Origin: Desulfacinum sp.
GTDB taxonomy: Bacteria > Desulfobacterota > Syntrophobacteria > Syntrophobacterales > DSM-9756
Direction of reading: 5' to 3'
Assembly (NCBI GenBank): GCA_014359885.1
Contig: JACIYN010000050.1
Location: 30,029 to 94,028 of the forward strand
Length of the DNA stretch: 64,000 bases
Shown here: piece by piece, positions 1 through 10,983 of the stretch
How positions within the stretch are numbered: the stretch's first letter is position 1
Layout of the letters: every line of letters starts with the position of its first letter
The notes under the pieces: model-generated
Told to the model about the DNA's origin: nothing
The model's database searches: none
The model's input: only the letters and a program-made list of their open reading frames with translations
Translations under genes and position numbers: made by a program

Positions 1-3000
1 ATTCGCCTCTGATCAGGAGGCCCAAGGCACTGCGCTCGATGGGCGTCATGGGTTTCAATCCCTTCCAGGGAATTCGCCTCTGATCAGAAGGTCCTTCCAA
101 GCTCCCTGGGTGGCTCCCCTCGCGTTGTTTCAATCCCTTCCAGGGAATTCGCCTCTGATCAGGACAGTTGAGCAGATATTGGCCGAGCAGGGCTGGAGTT
201 TCAATCCCTTCCAGGGAATTCGCCTCTGATCAGATCTTGACGGCGCGCATCCCCTGGCGGGCCCTCGCCTCGTTTCAATCCCTTCCAGGGAATTCGCCTC
301 TGATCAGGAAGGCGCCTGTGCCGGGCTGGGGTTCCCGTCTCTCCCGTTTCAATCCCTTCCAGGGAATTCGCCTCTGATCAGTAGCAGAGCTCCACGAGCT
401 CCCAGCCGTCCTGCGCGTTTCAATCCCTTCCAGGGAATTCGCCTCTGATCAGCATGAAGCTGGTGCGTGCCTTCGGCGGTGAAATCCTCGTTTCAATCCC
501 TTCCAGGGAATTCGCCTCTGATCAGATGACGGTCAACTTGGCCTCGTCGGTGCCGACCAGGGTTTCAATCCCTTCCAGGGAATTCGCCTCTGATCAGCAC
601 GTTGTCGGCGCATTCCTCGCCCATGCCGTAGTGGGTTTCAATCCCTTCCAGGGAATTCGCCTCTGATCAGATGGTTGGCCGAGGCTGTGGCGAAGGGCCG
701 CATACAAGGTTTCAATCCCTTCCAGGGAATTCGCCTCTGATCAGGGCTGGATGCCTCGATATAATCCCCCATGGCCTGGAGGGTTTCAATCCCTTCCAGG
801 GAATTCGCCTCTGATCAGATGCACGCCCTGGCCGACCAGATGGAAAAGATGGTTCAGGTTTCAATCCCTTCCAGGGAATTCGCCTCTGATCAGCGCTTGC
901 GCCCCTGGCCGGGGATCTGGGGGTTGTAGTTGTTTCAATCCCTTCCAGGGAATTCGCCTCTGATCAGGACGAAGAAGCCGCCCGGCTGCCGGAAGAAGGA
1001 ACGGGTTTCAATCCCTTCCAGGGAATTCGCCTCTGATCAGGGAGGGATAAACGATGGCCGACTACGGAGCCACCATGTTTCAATCCCTTCCAGGGAATTC
1101 GCCTCTGATCAGGTTCATCAAGCGGGGTGATGCCGTGAGCCCTACGGGTTTCAATCCCTTCCAGGGAATTCGCCTCTGATCAGATCCGGATCGTTCACGT
1201 AGCCGCCTTCGTGCTTCAGGTTTCAATCCCTTCCAGGGAATTCGCCTCTGATCAGTCTTCTGGGGCTTCGGATTCAGGACGATTTTCTCATATGTTTCAA
1301 TCCCTTCCAGGGAATTCGCCTCTGATCAGCTGGATGCGCGCCGTGATTTCGTCGATGCACTCGGCGTTTCAATCCCTTCCAGGGAATTCGCCTCTGATCA
1401 GGACTGTACCCTTTGTCTATCGCCGAGTTCGTACAGAAGTTTCAATCCCTTCCAGGGAATTCGCCTCTGATCAGGGGACTTAAGCGACGCACTCAACACA
1501 CTTGGAAACAAGTTTCAATCCCTTCCAGGGAATTCGCCTCTGATCAGAGGACGAATACCGGGAGCGCCTGGCAAGGTTGTGGGGTTTCAATCCCTTCCAG
1601 GGAATTCGCCTCTGATCAGTGTCCTTCGAGCTTCAAGGAGTTCTGCGCATCCGGCCTGTTTCAATCCCTTCCAGGGAATTCGCCTCTGATCAGGAATCCC
1701 AGCCGTTGCGCCAGAGAAGAAGATGGCAAAGTTTCAATCCCTTCCAGGGAATTCGCCTCTGATCAGCATGGAGCGGGGTCTTACGGTGAGCAGGTGGGCG
1801 ATTGTTTCAATCCCTTCCAGGGAATTCGCCTCTGATCAGCTGGCGTTGGGCCACGTCGTATGCGATCTGCTGCAAGGTTTCAATCCCTTCCAGGGAATTC
1901 GCCTCTGATCAGTCTGGGGTGACTGTGAATGGTGCTGGCCAGACCGGCAAGTTTCAATCCCTTCCAGGGAATTCGCCTCTGATCAGCGTGAACGTGATCG
2001 CAGTGGGAGGTGATTTCTGATGGTTTCAATCCCTTCCAGGGAATTCGCCTCTGATCAGGCAGGGACACCTTGCCAGGTACTTGGTCGATGAGCTAGTTTC
2101 AATCCCTTCCAGGGAATTCGCCTCTGATCAGCTCCTCGGATGCTCTGTCTAACGGAGTTTGAAAGGTGTTTCAATCCCTTCCAGGGAATTCGCCTCTGAT
2201 CAGCACGCTTTGAGGGCGTGACCGTGCGCCCTGATCTCTGGTTTCAATCCCTTCCAGGGAATTCGCCTCTGATCAGGGCATCCTCTGGATGGGGACCAGG
2301 TCCTTCTTCTGGGTTTCAATCCCTTCCAGGGAATTCGCCTCTGATCAGATGTGCTCGCGGCCCTTAGGTTCTTGGAGGTGTAGGGTTTCAATCCCTTCCA
2401 GGGAATTCGCCTCTGATCAGCAGGATATATGAGAAAACCCGCCCTGTGCATCTCCGTGTTTCAATCCCTTCCAGGGAATTCGCCTCTGATCAGATGACCT
2501 GGCGGGAGTCGGTGATGGGAAGGCAAAGTCAAGTTTCAATCCCTTCCAGGGAATTCGCCTCTGATCAGCCGTAGCTTCGCGAAGGCCGGCTCCGTTCGCC
2601 GTCAGGTTTCAATCCCTTCCAGGGAATTCGCCTCTGATCAGCCTCTTGCTTGTCCTGCTGCTCAACCCGAGCCGCCTGGTTTCAATCCCTTCCAGGGAAT
2701 TCGCCTCTGATCAGCGCGGGATCAACGATAGCATCAGCCAGCCGACGGTGTTTCAATCCCTTCCAGGGAATTCGCCTCTGATCAGACCCGCTGAGGAGGG
2801 CCTTGTTGGCCACATTCCCCAGGTTTCAATCCCTTCCAGGGAATTCGCCTCTGATCAGTTCTATGAGGGCCTCCACATCGTCGCCGGCGTCGAAGTTTCA
2901 ATCCCTTCCAGGGAATTCGCCTCTGATCAGAAAGAGGGGAGGGTCAAGATGGGGAAAGCTCCGAAGGTGTTTCAATCCCTTCCAGGGAATTCGCCTCTGA

Positions 3001-6000
3001 TCAGAATCTTGGCGGCCGGAAGACCATCTTCCTCAATCCACGTTTCAATCCCTTCCAGGGAATTCGCCTCTGATCAGGTTGTAGTCGGCTTCATTCGCGC
3101 CGGATAACTCAATGTTTCAATCCCTTCCAGGGAATTCGCCTCTGATCAGCGGCAGCGCCTCAAGTGAGAGACCCTGCATGGCCTGTTGGTTTCAATCCCT
3201 TCCAGGGAATTCGCCTCTGATCAGGCGATCCCGGACCATATCGAGAAGCAGGCGGTTCCCGTTTCAATCCCTTCCAGGGAATTCGCCTCTGATCAGCATC
3301 GAGGAGCTTCTGCCGGTCATCTGATAGCCCAGAAGTTTCAATCCCTTCCAGGGAATTCGCCTCTGATCAGTAGTGGCAATCCCATCAGGCTTGAACGGAT
3401 GCACATGTTTCAATCCCTTCCAGGGAATTCGCCTCTGATCAGGAGTCAGGGGAGGGGTGACAGAGAGTCAGGGGTACCCCTGTTTCAATCCCTTCCAGGG
3501 AATTCGCCTCTGATCAGGCATTCAAGACGATCGCGGCCCCGCTCCCGGCGACGCCGTTTCAATCCCTTCCAGGGAATTCGCCTCTGATCAGTTGCTCCCG
3601 CGTGATCGGCCGCAGTCCAGCGGCATAGGTTTCAATCCCTTCCAGGGAATTCGCCTCTGATCAGCGGTGCCGCTGGTAAACTATGACAAAATCCCCTTCT
3701 TGGTTTCAATCCCTTCCAGGGAATTCGCCTCTGATCAGTCATCCATCTGGACGAGCCACACCTAGTGCTTCAGACAGTTTCAATCCCTTCCAGGGAATTC
3801 GCCTCTGATCAGGTACAAGGTGCGCGAGCACCCTGCCACCAATGACGGGTTTCAATCCCTTCCAGGGAATTCGCCTCTGATCAGCCGGTTGATGGTGAGG
3901 GTCGGGCGGCCCTCCTCCTGTTTCAATCCCTTCCAGGGAATTCGCCTCTGATCAGGTCCCACACCCCGGCGCCGTCGCGCAGCGATCGGGCGGTTTCAAT
4001 CCCTTCCAGGGAATTCGCCTCTGATCAGTTTGCCCAGCCGGATCGGCTGGCCGTACAGCTCGGCGGTTTCAATCCCTTCCAGGGAATTCGCCTCTGATCA
4101 GAGCTCAAGGAAGGTGGTTTTCGGCTGTGGGTCTATCGCGTTTCAATCCCTTCCAGGGAATTCGCCTCTGATCAGCGCCGCGAGATCGTCAGGCGTGGCG
4201 TAGGGCATGACTGTTTCAATCCCTTCCAGGGAATTCGCCTCTGATCAGAAAGCGCCGAGAACTGCAACCTATTGGAAATGTTGAAGGTTTCAATCCCTTC
4301 CAGGGAATTCGCCTCTGATCAGCAGATGAGGACGACCGCCGCGCCGTCCAGCTGGCGGTGTTTCAATCCCTTCCAGGGAATTCGCCTCTGATCAGCCGAT
4401 CTCGGCCGACATTTCCATGCCCTTGTCGGGGGTTTCAATCCCTTCCAGGGAATTCGCCTCTGATCAGCAGATGGGGCAATCACCGTGTCCGTCGGTGGCC
4501 AGACTGTTTCAATCCCTTCCAGGGAATTCGCCTCTGATCAGACTATGTCGTGACGGTGACACCTGCTCCGAGCGCCGTTTCAATCCCTTCCAGGGAATTC
4601 GCCTCTGATCAGCCCATTCATCCGGCGGGCTTCCCTGAACAACCGTTTGCCGTTTCAATCCCTTCCAGGGAATTCGCCTCTGATCAGACGCCATACCAGT
4701 GCGCGGCCCCCGCGTTTGAGCTTGTTTCAATCCCTTCCAGGGAATTCGCCTCTGATCAGTGTATTCCCTGGTGGCAGCCTCCACGGCTTCTGGAAGTTTC
4801 AATCCCTTCCAGGGAATTCGCCTCTGATCAGGCCTTGGGAAATGCCCGCCTTTCCACCTGGTGATCATCGTTTCAATCCCTTCCAGGGAATTCGCCTCTG
4901 ATCAGCCACAGGCTGAGCGACCCGCAAGCCGGGCATGTTCGTTTCAATCCCTTCCAGGGAATTCGCCTCTGATCAGGGCCGAGATCCACGCCCACCACTT
5001 CAGGCGACGGGGGGTTTCAATCCCTTCCAGGGAATTCGCCTCTGATCAGACTCGATCTCCCACTCCGTCCTCTTATCCCGTAGCCGGGTTTCAATCCCTT
5101 CCAGGGAATTCGCCTCTGATCAGCCTTGCCAGAGCTTCTCGGTTGTGGGCCGGAACAAAAGTTTCAATCCCTTCCAGGGAATTCGCCTCTGATCAGTGTT
5201 GCTGGCATAGACTTCTCCATAAGATGAATTAAAGTTTCAATCCCTTCCAGGGAATTCGCCTCTGATCAGCAAAACTCATTCCTCTCCCCCTCCCCGGCCT
5301 TCTTCTCGGTTTCAATCCCTTCCAGGGAATTCGCCTCTGATCAGCCATCGACAGACCTTCGAACCTGAACCAGTCGGGAAGTTTCAATCCCTTCCAGGGA
5401 ATTCGCCTCTGATCAGGCCGGAATGGATGATCGAGTGGATAGTCGGCAGAAACGTTTCAATCCCTTCCAGGGAATTCGCCTCTGATCAGGTATCGCCGAT
5501 CCGAACCGACGCCACGCGCTTTCCCGTTTCAATCCCTTCCAGGGAATTCGCCTCTGATCAGATTTGTGTCCAGTGAACCCCCATCGAAATCGTCAAAGTT
5601 TCAATCCCTTCCAGGGAATTCGCCTCTGATCAGAGGATTGACCTGGTTGTGGTCAAGGCAGTGGGGACGACGTTTCAATCCCTTCCAGGGAATTCGCCTC
5701 TGATCAGACCGAGTTCCCGGCGGTGCCCGGCGCCTTGTGCGCCGTTTCAATCCCTTCCAGGGAATTCGCCTCTGATCAGCAACACCGTGGCCTGGGACGG
5801 CTCAAGAACCCCCAACGTTTCAATCCCTTCCAGGGAATTCGCCTCTGATCAGGATTTCCTAAGCTATGATGCAACAACCGATAATTATGTTTCAATCCCT
5901 TCCAGGGAATTCGCCTCTGATCAGTCCTGCCAGCAGCTCCTAAACCCGGTGTCCGGCGAAGGTTTCAATCCCTTCCAGGGAATTCGCCTCTGATCAGTTC

Positions 6001-6069
6001 CCGATCGGAAAGTTCACGACGCGCCGGTTCCAAGTTTCAATCCCTTCCAGGGAATTCGCCTCTGATCAG
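1..6069 (-). CRISPR. CRISPR array 1, 84 repeat copies (first one partial), continues past the left edge
   Basis: A 36-nt repeat (on the plus strand it starts GTTTCAATCCC and ends CTGATCAG) recurs about every 71-75 nt. I count 83 complete copies plus a partial copy at 1-16, separated by spacers of about 35-39 nt. All copies I read are identical. Read on the minus strand each repeat ends ATTGAAAC, the usual 8-nt crRNA handle, and contains a short hairpin (TCCCT-GGA-AGGGA) just before it, as Cas6 substrates do. Transcription is therefore from right to left, the leader lies at 6070-6372 and the newest spacer is the one next to position 6034. The array abuts the cas operon and is surely its partner. 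The true length is unknown because the old end lies outside the window. Confidence 0.98.
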
Positions 6070-6372
6070 ACTGTTCATAAAATAGCAAAAAAGATCGGGG
6101 ACCTGCAAGGAAGGTTGCGAGGGGTCGTCAAAAGGGATTTCGAAAGGGTGACGGTGCTTCGCGCGTGGTTTCTCATCGTGCGTCCAATTCCTTGAAATGT
6201 TTAAAGGTGTGCTCACTGCGAGAGGTCCCCGGGCTTTTGCTTCCACGTCACCGCTCGCGCCGGGCGGGGCCGCGATGGGTTTGCTTGCCCCGGGGTATGC
6301 TCGTTCCGCACCGGTCTTCCAGGTGTCTTGCGTCCAGAGGAATGTCTTCCCGCTGGAACGGTTTGCGGAAGC
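6070..6372 (-). promoter_or_regulatory. CRISPR leader of array 1
   Basis: This 303-nt non-coding stretch lies between the cas2 stop codon and the first repeat on the minus strand. Next to the first repeat it is AT-rich on the minus strand (TTTTTTGCTATTTTATG), unlike its GC-rich surroundings, which fits a leader anchoring region. The array promoter should lie here. Small open frames overlapping it match no gene and are not called. Confidence 0.75.
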
Positions 6373-6654
6373 CTAGAAAATGAGCACGCCCTCCATGTCG
6401 AGACGGCTTTTGAGCCCGATGAACTCCAGCTCCTTGAGTTGGGCTTCCGTAACCGGCAGGATCAGCACCTGGTCTTCGTCTTCGCGGATGACGGCGCGGA
6501 TTCTCTCCATCATGCGCTTTTTCTGTCCTGTGGAAAGGCTGCAATGAAAGAAGCTGTATTGCACGCGGCTGCCGTATTCTTTCATCACTTTGGCCACCTT
6601 TTGCAACCGCTTTGGATCACTGATGTCGTAGCCCACCAGATAGTTGCGCTTCAT
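6373..6654 (-). CDS. cas2: CRISPR-associated endoribonuclease Cas2
   Basis: A 93-residue protein of normal Cas2 size. It starts MKRNYLVGYDIS, and the Asp in YDIS at residue 10 is the conserved metal-binding Asp at the end of the first ferredoxin-fold strand. Cas2 bridges two Cas1 dimers in the spacer-integration complex. The start overlaps the stop of the cas4-cas1 fusion by four bases (ATGA), so the two are translationally coupled. It is the last gene of the operon and lies directly before the leader. Confidence 0.95.
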   Translation of the reverse strand: MKRNYLVGYDISDPKRLQKVAKVMKEYGSRVQYSFFHCSLSTGQKKRMMERIRAVIREDEDQVLILPVTEAQLKELEFIGLKSRLDMEGVLIF

Positions 6655-8297
6655 CGGATATGAAACCCCACGTATTCGTCCAGGTCGCCCAGGAGATATT
6701 TGCCCAGGATGCGCAGCTGCAATTCGATCATCCGCTCGTAGCTGAGCCGATAGCCGAACACCGGATGGCTCACATGGTCTTTTTTGCGCATCTCGTATTG
6801 GGCCAGGAACTTCTTGCGGCCCTTTTCATTGAGGTAGCAGGTCCCCTGGTAGGTCATGAAATCCCGGCCCGTGAAAACCCCGTTGTTGATGGCCCCGAGC
6901 ACGGTGGAATCGACGATGGGCTGGCGAAAGTATTCCATGATGTCCAGGGCCAGGGCCGGGCGCCCGTACTTCATGACGTGGTAAAAGCCGCAATAGGGAT
7001 CAAAGCCCACTCGGGCCGCGGCCCCCATGCAATCCTTGGCGAGAATCGCATACCCGAAACTGAGCAGCGCGTTCACGGCGTTATCGGGTGGGCGGCGCAC
7101 GCGCCCCTCGAACCGGAAGAAGTCTCGCACCCGTGGTTTGATGAAACGCGGAAAGCATTGGAAATAATGGCGCGTCCCCAGGCCTTCCAGACCGCGCAGG
7201 GCCTCGGTCTCGGGGCACTCCCGGCAGCGGCGGATGAGATCCCGCATCTGCCGGAAGGCTTGCACGTCCTCTTCGCTTCGCTCTTCCCGCAGGTAGCGCA
7301 TGGCCAGCGTGCGGGCGCTCGTGAGTTTGCGCACCACGATGTCCCGCGCGATCCCATGGCTTCGCTGGGGATCAAAGTGCCCTTGCCACTGCGCGCGGCG
7401 CAGCAGGCTGTGGCGGGTGAACGCCGGAGCCGTAGTGCCCAGATAGCGGCCGTGCAAGCTGAGGTAGTGGACGGGGATCTCGCGGCGGCAACATTCGTGA
7501 AGGACCTGGGTGGTCACCTGCACGGGGCCGATGAGGACCAGTTCCTGGAGCTGCTCCAGGGATGCCTCGCCGAGTCTTTCTTCCCCCGGGGCCCAAACCT
7601 GCAGCATGCCCTGGCTCAGGCTCACCCGGGCGCCCAACCGATCCACGTAAACCGACTGTTGATCGAGCCGTTGAGCTACGATCCGTCGGGCGTTGGCCTT
7701 GCGCCCGCCGAGTACCTCTTCTTCTTCGGGCAGGCAGAGTGGGAGCAAAGAGCAGCCGAAACATCGGTTCCGGTTGTCCACGGCGGGAGGCAGCGCGTCC
7801 TCCTGCAGGAGGGTCCGGCACGCGGCGATGACTTCCCGGGTCCGGGAGCAAAGTTCCTCCGTGATGGGCACTTCCACGCGTTTTCTTGAACCGACGAAAT
7901 AGAGGTAGCCTGCGGGCGGCAACGGCAGCCCGTTTTCGGCCATGAGGAGCGCCTGGGCACAAAGCTGCACCCGGTCGTTGAGCCAGGGCTCCCGCCCCTT
8001 GGGGGCCTTGCCCTTCTTGTATTCCACCGGGTAGAGACCGCCCGCCCCGTCCTCTTCCAGCAGGTCCAGGCGCCCCGTGATCCCGAGCCGCTCCGAGCTC
8101 CACCACACGGAGCGCCGATGGATGCGGTCCTCCTTTCGCAAAGGCACCCCCTGCTTGCCGGGATCGTCCACGCGCCGGTGCGTCTCTCGACCTTCCCGGG
8201 TGTGGGCGTTGTCCTCGTACATACCGCGCACGCATTCCAGGTAGAACCTTCGCGGGCAATAGACATAGGCGTTCAGATAAGAGATGGGGATGAGCAT
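6651..8297 (-). CDS. cas4-cas1: Cas4-Cas1 fusion protein (spacer acquisition)
   Basis: A 548-residue fusion. Residues 1-200 are Cas4: Cys14 and the cluster Cys179, Cys182 and Cys188 should hold an Fe-S cluster, and Asp78 (GRLDLL) with Glu92 and Lys94 (VEYKKG) form the RecB-type nuclease site. From about residue 214 it is Cas1, with the active-site residues Glu371, His440 and Asp452 in their usual motifs (LEGLG, GFYH, LDIMEYFR). Cas4 selects and trims prespacers with the correct PAM and Cas1 integrates them. The start is the ATG at 8297, preceded by GAAGGGGGC; an in-frame GTG at 8300 is an alternative. Such fusions are known from subtype I-G, V-B and some other type I loci, so the fusion does not settle the subtype. 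Confidence 0.95.
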   Translation of the reverse strand: MLIPISYLNAYVYCPRRFYLECVRGMYEDNAHTREGRETHRRVDDPGKQGVPLRKEDRIHRRSVWWSSERLGITGRLDLLEEDGAGGLYPVEYKKGKAPKGREPWLNDRVQLCAQALLMAENGLPLPPAGYLYFVGSRKRVEVPITEELCSRTREVIAACRTLLQEDALPPAVDNRNRCFGCSLLPLCLPEEEEVLGGRKANARRIVAQRLDQQSVYVDRLGARVSLSQGMLQVWAPGEERLGEASLEQLQELVLIGPVQVTTQVLHECCRREIPVHYLSLHGRYLGTTAPAFTRHSLLRRAQWQGHFDPQRSHGIARDIVVRKLTSARTLAMRYLREERSEEDVQAFRQMRDLIRRCRECPETEALRGLEGLGTRHYFQCFPRFIKPRVRDFFRFEGRVRRPPDNAVNALLSFGYAILAKDCMGAAARVGFDPYCGFYHVMKYGRPALALDIMEYFRQPIVDSTVLGAINNGVFTGRDFMTYQGTCYLNEKGRKKFLAQYEMRKKDHVSHPVFGYRLSYERMIELQLRILGKYLLGDLDEYVGFHIR

Positions 8298-8318
8298 CAC
8301 GGCGCCCCCTTCGGTTCG

Positions 8319-9161
8319 CTACGCCCAGGAAGCGGGCCTTCGGCTCTCGGTGTCATCCACGGCGCACAGGCCCATGCCCTGGGTGGTCTTGACTCCGATG
8401 CCGGAAAAGGCGGCGAAGTGGAGCAGGGCGTGCAGAGCCGCGAGGATCTCCGGAGCGCCCTGAGCCACATAGGTGACCGATCCGCAGACGCCGATGACGG
8501 TGCCTCCATTCCTCAAGGCATAACGCTTGGTCGCGAGCTGCAGGCGCGCGATGGAAACTTCCGCTGCGCCCGCGGGATCGGGCAAGGGGTTGGGACATGC
8601 GGCCCTCCAGCGTTCCTTCAGGTGCTTCGTCACCAGGGCCACATCCGGCAGTGGATAATGCAGATCGCCCCGCTTGAAAGCCATGGGGCTGAGGAACCGG
8701 ACGCGAACCTTGAGATTTCCTGACGGTTCCACGGCGGCGGCCGCCTCTTGCCCGGCCGTCCAGAGATCCTCGTAGCTGGCCCGGCCGGGGCCGGTGCCTT
8801 CCGCCGATTCGCCCAAGAGCAGATCTTCGAGCACGAAGGGAATGCCTCCCAGTTCGATGGGTTCCCGCCAGACGCCCCGTTCCAGGGACAGGTGCAGGGC
8901 GTCTTCCAGAACGTCTTCGAGCAGGCCGAGGTGTACCCGGTACTCCCCATCCTCAAGCAGGCGGCCGCCTCGGTCCAGCGGGCCCCAAACGGGAGAAAGG
9001 GAGTAGGGTGCGTTGCGGCCGGCGTCGTGGAGGACGCGTCCCAGGCGGGCATCGGTTCGGCGCATCCGCTCCAGAAAAACCGGGTGGAAAAGGGCGCGAA
9101 AGGCCCGCGGAGCTTTGGCCGCGCGAAGGCACTTCAATCGAAAGACGGCGGCTACGGGCAT
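8319..9161 (-). CDS. cas6: CRISPR pre-crRNA endoribonuclease Cas6
   Basis: A 280-residue RAMP protein. The C-terminal glycine-rich loop FSGIGVKTTQGMG (about residues 252-264) is the hallmark of Cas6. Cas6 cuts the array transcript at the base of the repeat hairpin and leaves the ATTGAAAC handle. The ATG at 9161 lies next to the cas3 stop codon (TGACATG arrangement). The family resembles the Cas6 group found in I-D and type III loci rather than I-E or I-F, judged by eye. Catalytic residues in this family are variable and I do not assign them. Confidence 0.85.
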   Translation of the reverse strand: MPVAAVFRLKCLRAAKAPRAFRALFHPVFLERMRRTDARLGRVLHDAGRNAPYSLSPVWGPLDRGGRLLEDGEYRVHLGLLEDVLEDALHLSLERGVWREPIELGGIPFVLEDLLLGESAEGTGPGRASYEDLWTAGQEAAAAVEPSGNLKVRVRFLSPMAFKRGDLHYPLPDVALVTKHLKERWRAACPNPLPDPAGAAEVSIARLQLATKRYALRNGGTVIGVCGSVTYVAQGAPEILAALHALLHFAAFSGIGVKTTQGMGLCAVDDTESRRPASWA

Positions 9162-9162
9162 G

Positions 9163-10983
9163 TCATCTCTCCAGGTACCAGAGCAGGGCTTCGTTCTTCG
9201 TGATGTCCACCCGGCCGTTTTTCTTGATCCGGGGCTTCAGGGCCAGGGTGCGTTCAAATCCGTCCTTCCAGGCCCGGCGCAAAACGGTCGGCAACCGGAT
9301 GTAGCCCAAAGAAGGATCGAAGTACCGGTCAAGGAAGGGTTTCTTGAGGACGCAGAAAAGCGTGGTCCAATAGGCGCCGACGCGCCCTTGCAGGGGATAG
9401 GTGCGCCGTCGGATCTCAGCGCCCTCCCGGTCGAAATAGGCCCGATAAAGATCGGCATGCCACGTGCCGTTCTCTTCCACGGAAAAGATCTCATGGGCTG
9501 GTCGCTTTTCCATCTCTTCCGGCGGGACCCGCGCCGCCAACCGCGGCAAAGACACCTGTACAGGATTTTGCGGGAGTCCCTGTGAATCCAGACCCGTGCA
9601 CAGAGTCACCGGCGGTTCCCAGCTTCGCGTGACCAGGATGCCGCGGTCCCAGAGCGGTTTGCAGGTGAGGTCTCCGTTGTAGACGTAGTCCCAGAGCATG
9701 TCGAAGAGGATCTCTCCCATCCAGTCTCCTGCGGGAGGCCGGAAGAAGGGGCGAAGGGCGGCGGAGTCGAAGGACGCCCCCATGGCCTCCAAGGTGTTCA
9801 GGTAGTCCCGGTGTCGATCCTGGGAAAGGGTTCGCAGTTGCGGCTTCACGCCGTCTCCCACCACCACCAGTTCCGCGTCTCCCATGCGACCGCGCCGGTT
9901 GCAGCGGCCGGCGAGTTGCACCAGGGAGTCGGGATTGCACAGCTCGGTTACGACGGTGTGGGCATCCAGGTCGCAGCCCGCCTCCACGGCCGATGTGGCC
10001 AGCAGCAGGAAGCCCCCGTCCTTTTCCTGGCATTGCCGCAATCGTGCGATCACGTTGCGGCGCCGCTCCATGGTGAGCCGCCCGTGGTAGACGAGAGGGC
10101 CATGGTCCTTGAGCCGCTGTCGGAGATCCAACAGGTCGCCGATCCATTCCGTGCGAACAATGAGACGCCGTCCCGGGCGAACCCGCCGTTCCACCTCCTG
10201 GACCATGACGTCCAGAAACGCCGCGCGTTCGCCCGGTGCCGTGTTGGGCGCCGAACGCCGCACCAGGTGCAGCTGTGGAGAGGTGCGGCCGAGCACCTCC
10301 AATTCGAAACGCCTCTGTTCTTCGGCCAGATCTCCTTCCAGCGCGTCCACGGGATCCAGGAACGAGGCCGTTTCGGCCGGAAGGGTGGCGCTCATGACGC
10401 ACACGTCCTTGCCCTTCTCGTACAGGGTGCGCAGCAGCCGGGAGAAGTTGGAAAAGGCGAGCCCGTCGTAGTCATGGGCTTCGTCGAAGATCACGAAAGG
10501 GCGCTTGCCCAGGGTGAATCCGAACACCCGGTGGCAAAAGATGTAGGATTTGATGGGTTCGCCGTACCCGAAGAGCCGAAAGAGAAACTTGTCCAGGGTG
10601 GTGACGATGAGATCGTCGGCGAAGAGGTGGCGATGGCTGGTGAGCTCGGTGGAGGCGCCGTCCACGCAGCGAATGCGGCGACAGCTTCCGCCCATGTCCA
10701 GCGTGAGCGCAAACGGGCGTCTGAATGCTTCGGAAAACCGCTGGCCGATGCGCACCAACCGTATGCCCAGATCCTCGAGAAGCGCTTTGAAGGGGAGTAC
10801 GAACAGCACGCGGCGCCCGGCCGCCAGGGGGGGTAGCAGCGCCGCCTCGGTTTTTCCCGAGCCTGTGCCGGCACGGATGAGCAGCGCTGGATGTTGCGTC
10901 TTCCAGAAGGCCTGCCATGCGGCGCGTTGCAAAGGGTTGGGCGGAAATCCGGCCACTTGTCCATAGAAGTCTTCAATGTCCAT
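9163..10983 (-). CDS. cas3': CRISPR-associated helicase Cas3' (no HD domain)
   Basis: A 606-residue SF2 helicase. Motif I AGTGSGKT is at residues 38-45, motif II DEAH at 167-170, motif III SAT at 198-200 and motif VI QLAGRCNRRGR at 356-366. It should unwind target DNA after Cascade recognition. There is no N-terminal HD nuclease; the HD is encoded by the gene just upstream, which overlaps this one by 11 bases. Helicases without HD are typical of subtypes I-A and I-D. Confidence 0.93.
   Translation of the reverse strand: MDIEDFYGQVAGFPPNPLQRAAWQAFWKTQHPALLIRAGTGSGKTEAALLPPLAAGRRVLFVLPFKALLEDLGIRLVRIGQRFSEAFRRPFALTLDMGGSCRRIRCVDGASTELTSHRHLFADDLIVTTLDKFLFRLFGYGEPIKSYIFCHRVFGFTLGKRPFVIFDEAHDYDGLAFSNFSRLLRTLYEKGKDVCVMSATLPAETASFLDPVDALEGDLAEEQRRFELEVLGRTSPQLHLVRRSAPNTAPGERAAFLDVMVQEVERRVRPGRRLIVRTEWIGDLLDLRQRLKDHGPLVYHGRLTMERRRNVIARLRQCQEKDGGFLLLATSAVEAGCDLDAHTVVTELCNPDSLVQLAGRCNRRGRMGDAELVVVGDGVKPQLRTLSQDRHRDYLNTLEAMGASFDSAALRPFFRPPAGDWMGEILFDMLWDYVYNGDLTCKPLWDRGILVTRSWEPPVTLCTGLDSQGLPQNPVQVSLPRLAARVPPEEMEKRPAHEIFSVEENGTWHADLYRAYFDREGAEIRRRTYPLQGRVGAYWTTLFCVLKKPFLDRYFDPSLGYIRLPTVLRRAWKDGFERTLALKPRIKKNGRVDITKNEALLWYLER

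Noticed and set aside
168..5993. Many open frames of 60-150 codons within array 1, with repeating peptides such as NPFQGIRL and IPSREFASDQ
   Set aside because: They are translations of the CRISPR repeat in different frames, not genes.
1..6069. Self-targeting spacers
   Set aside because: No spacer obviously matches another part of the window by eye, but a systematic comparison was not possible, so nothing is claimed.
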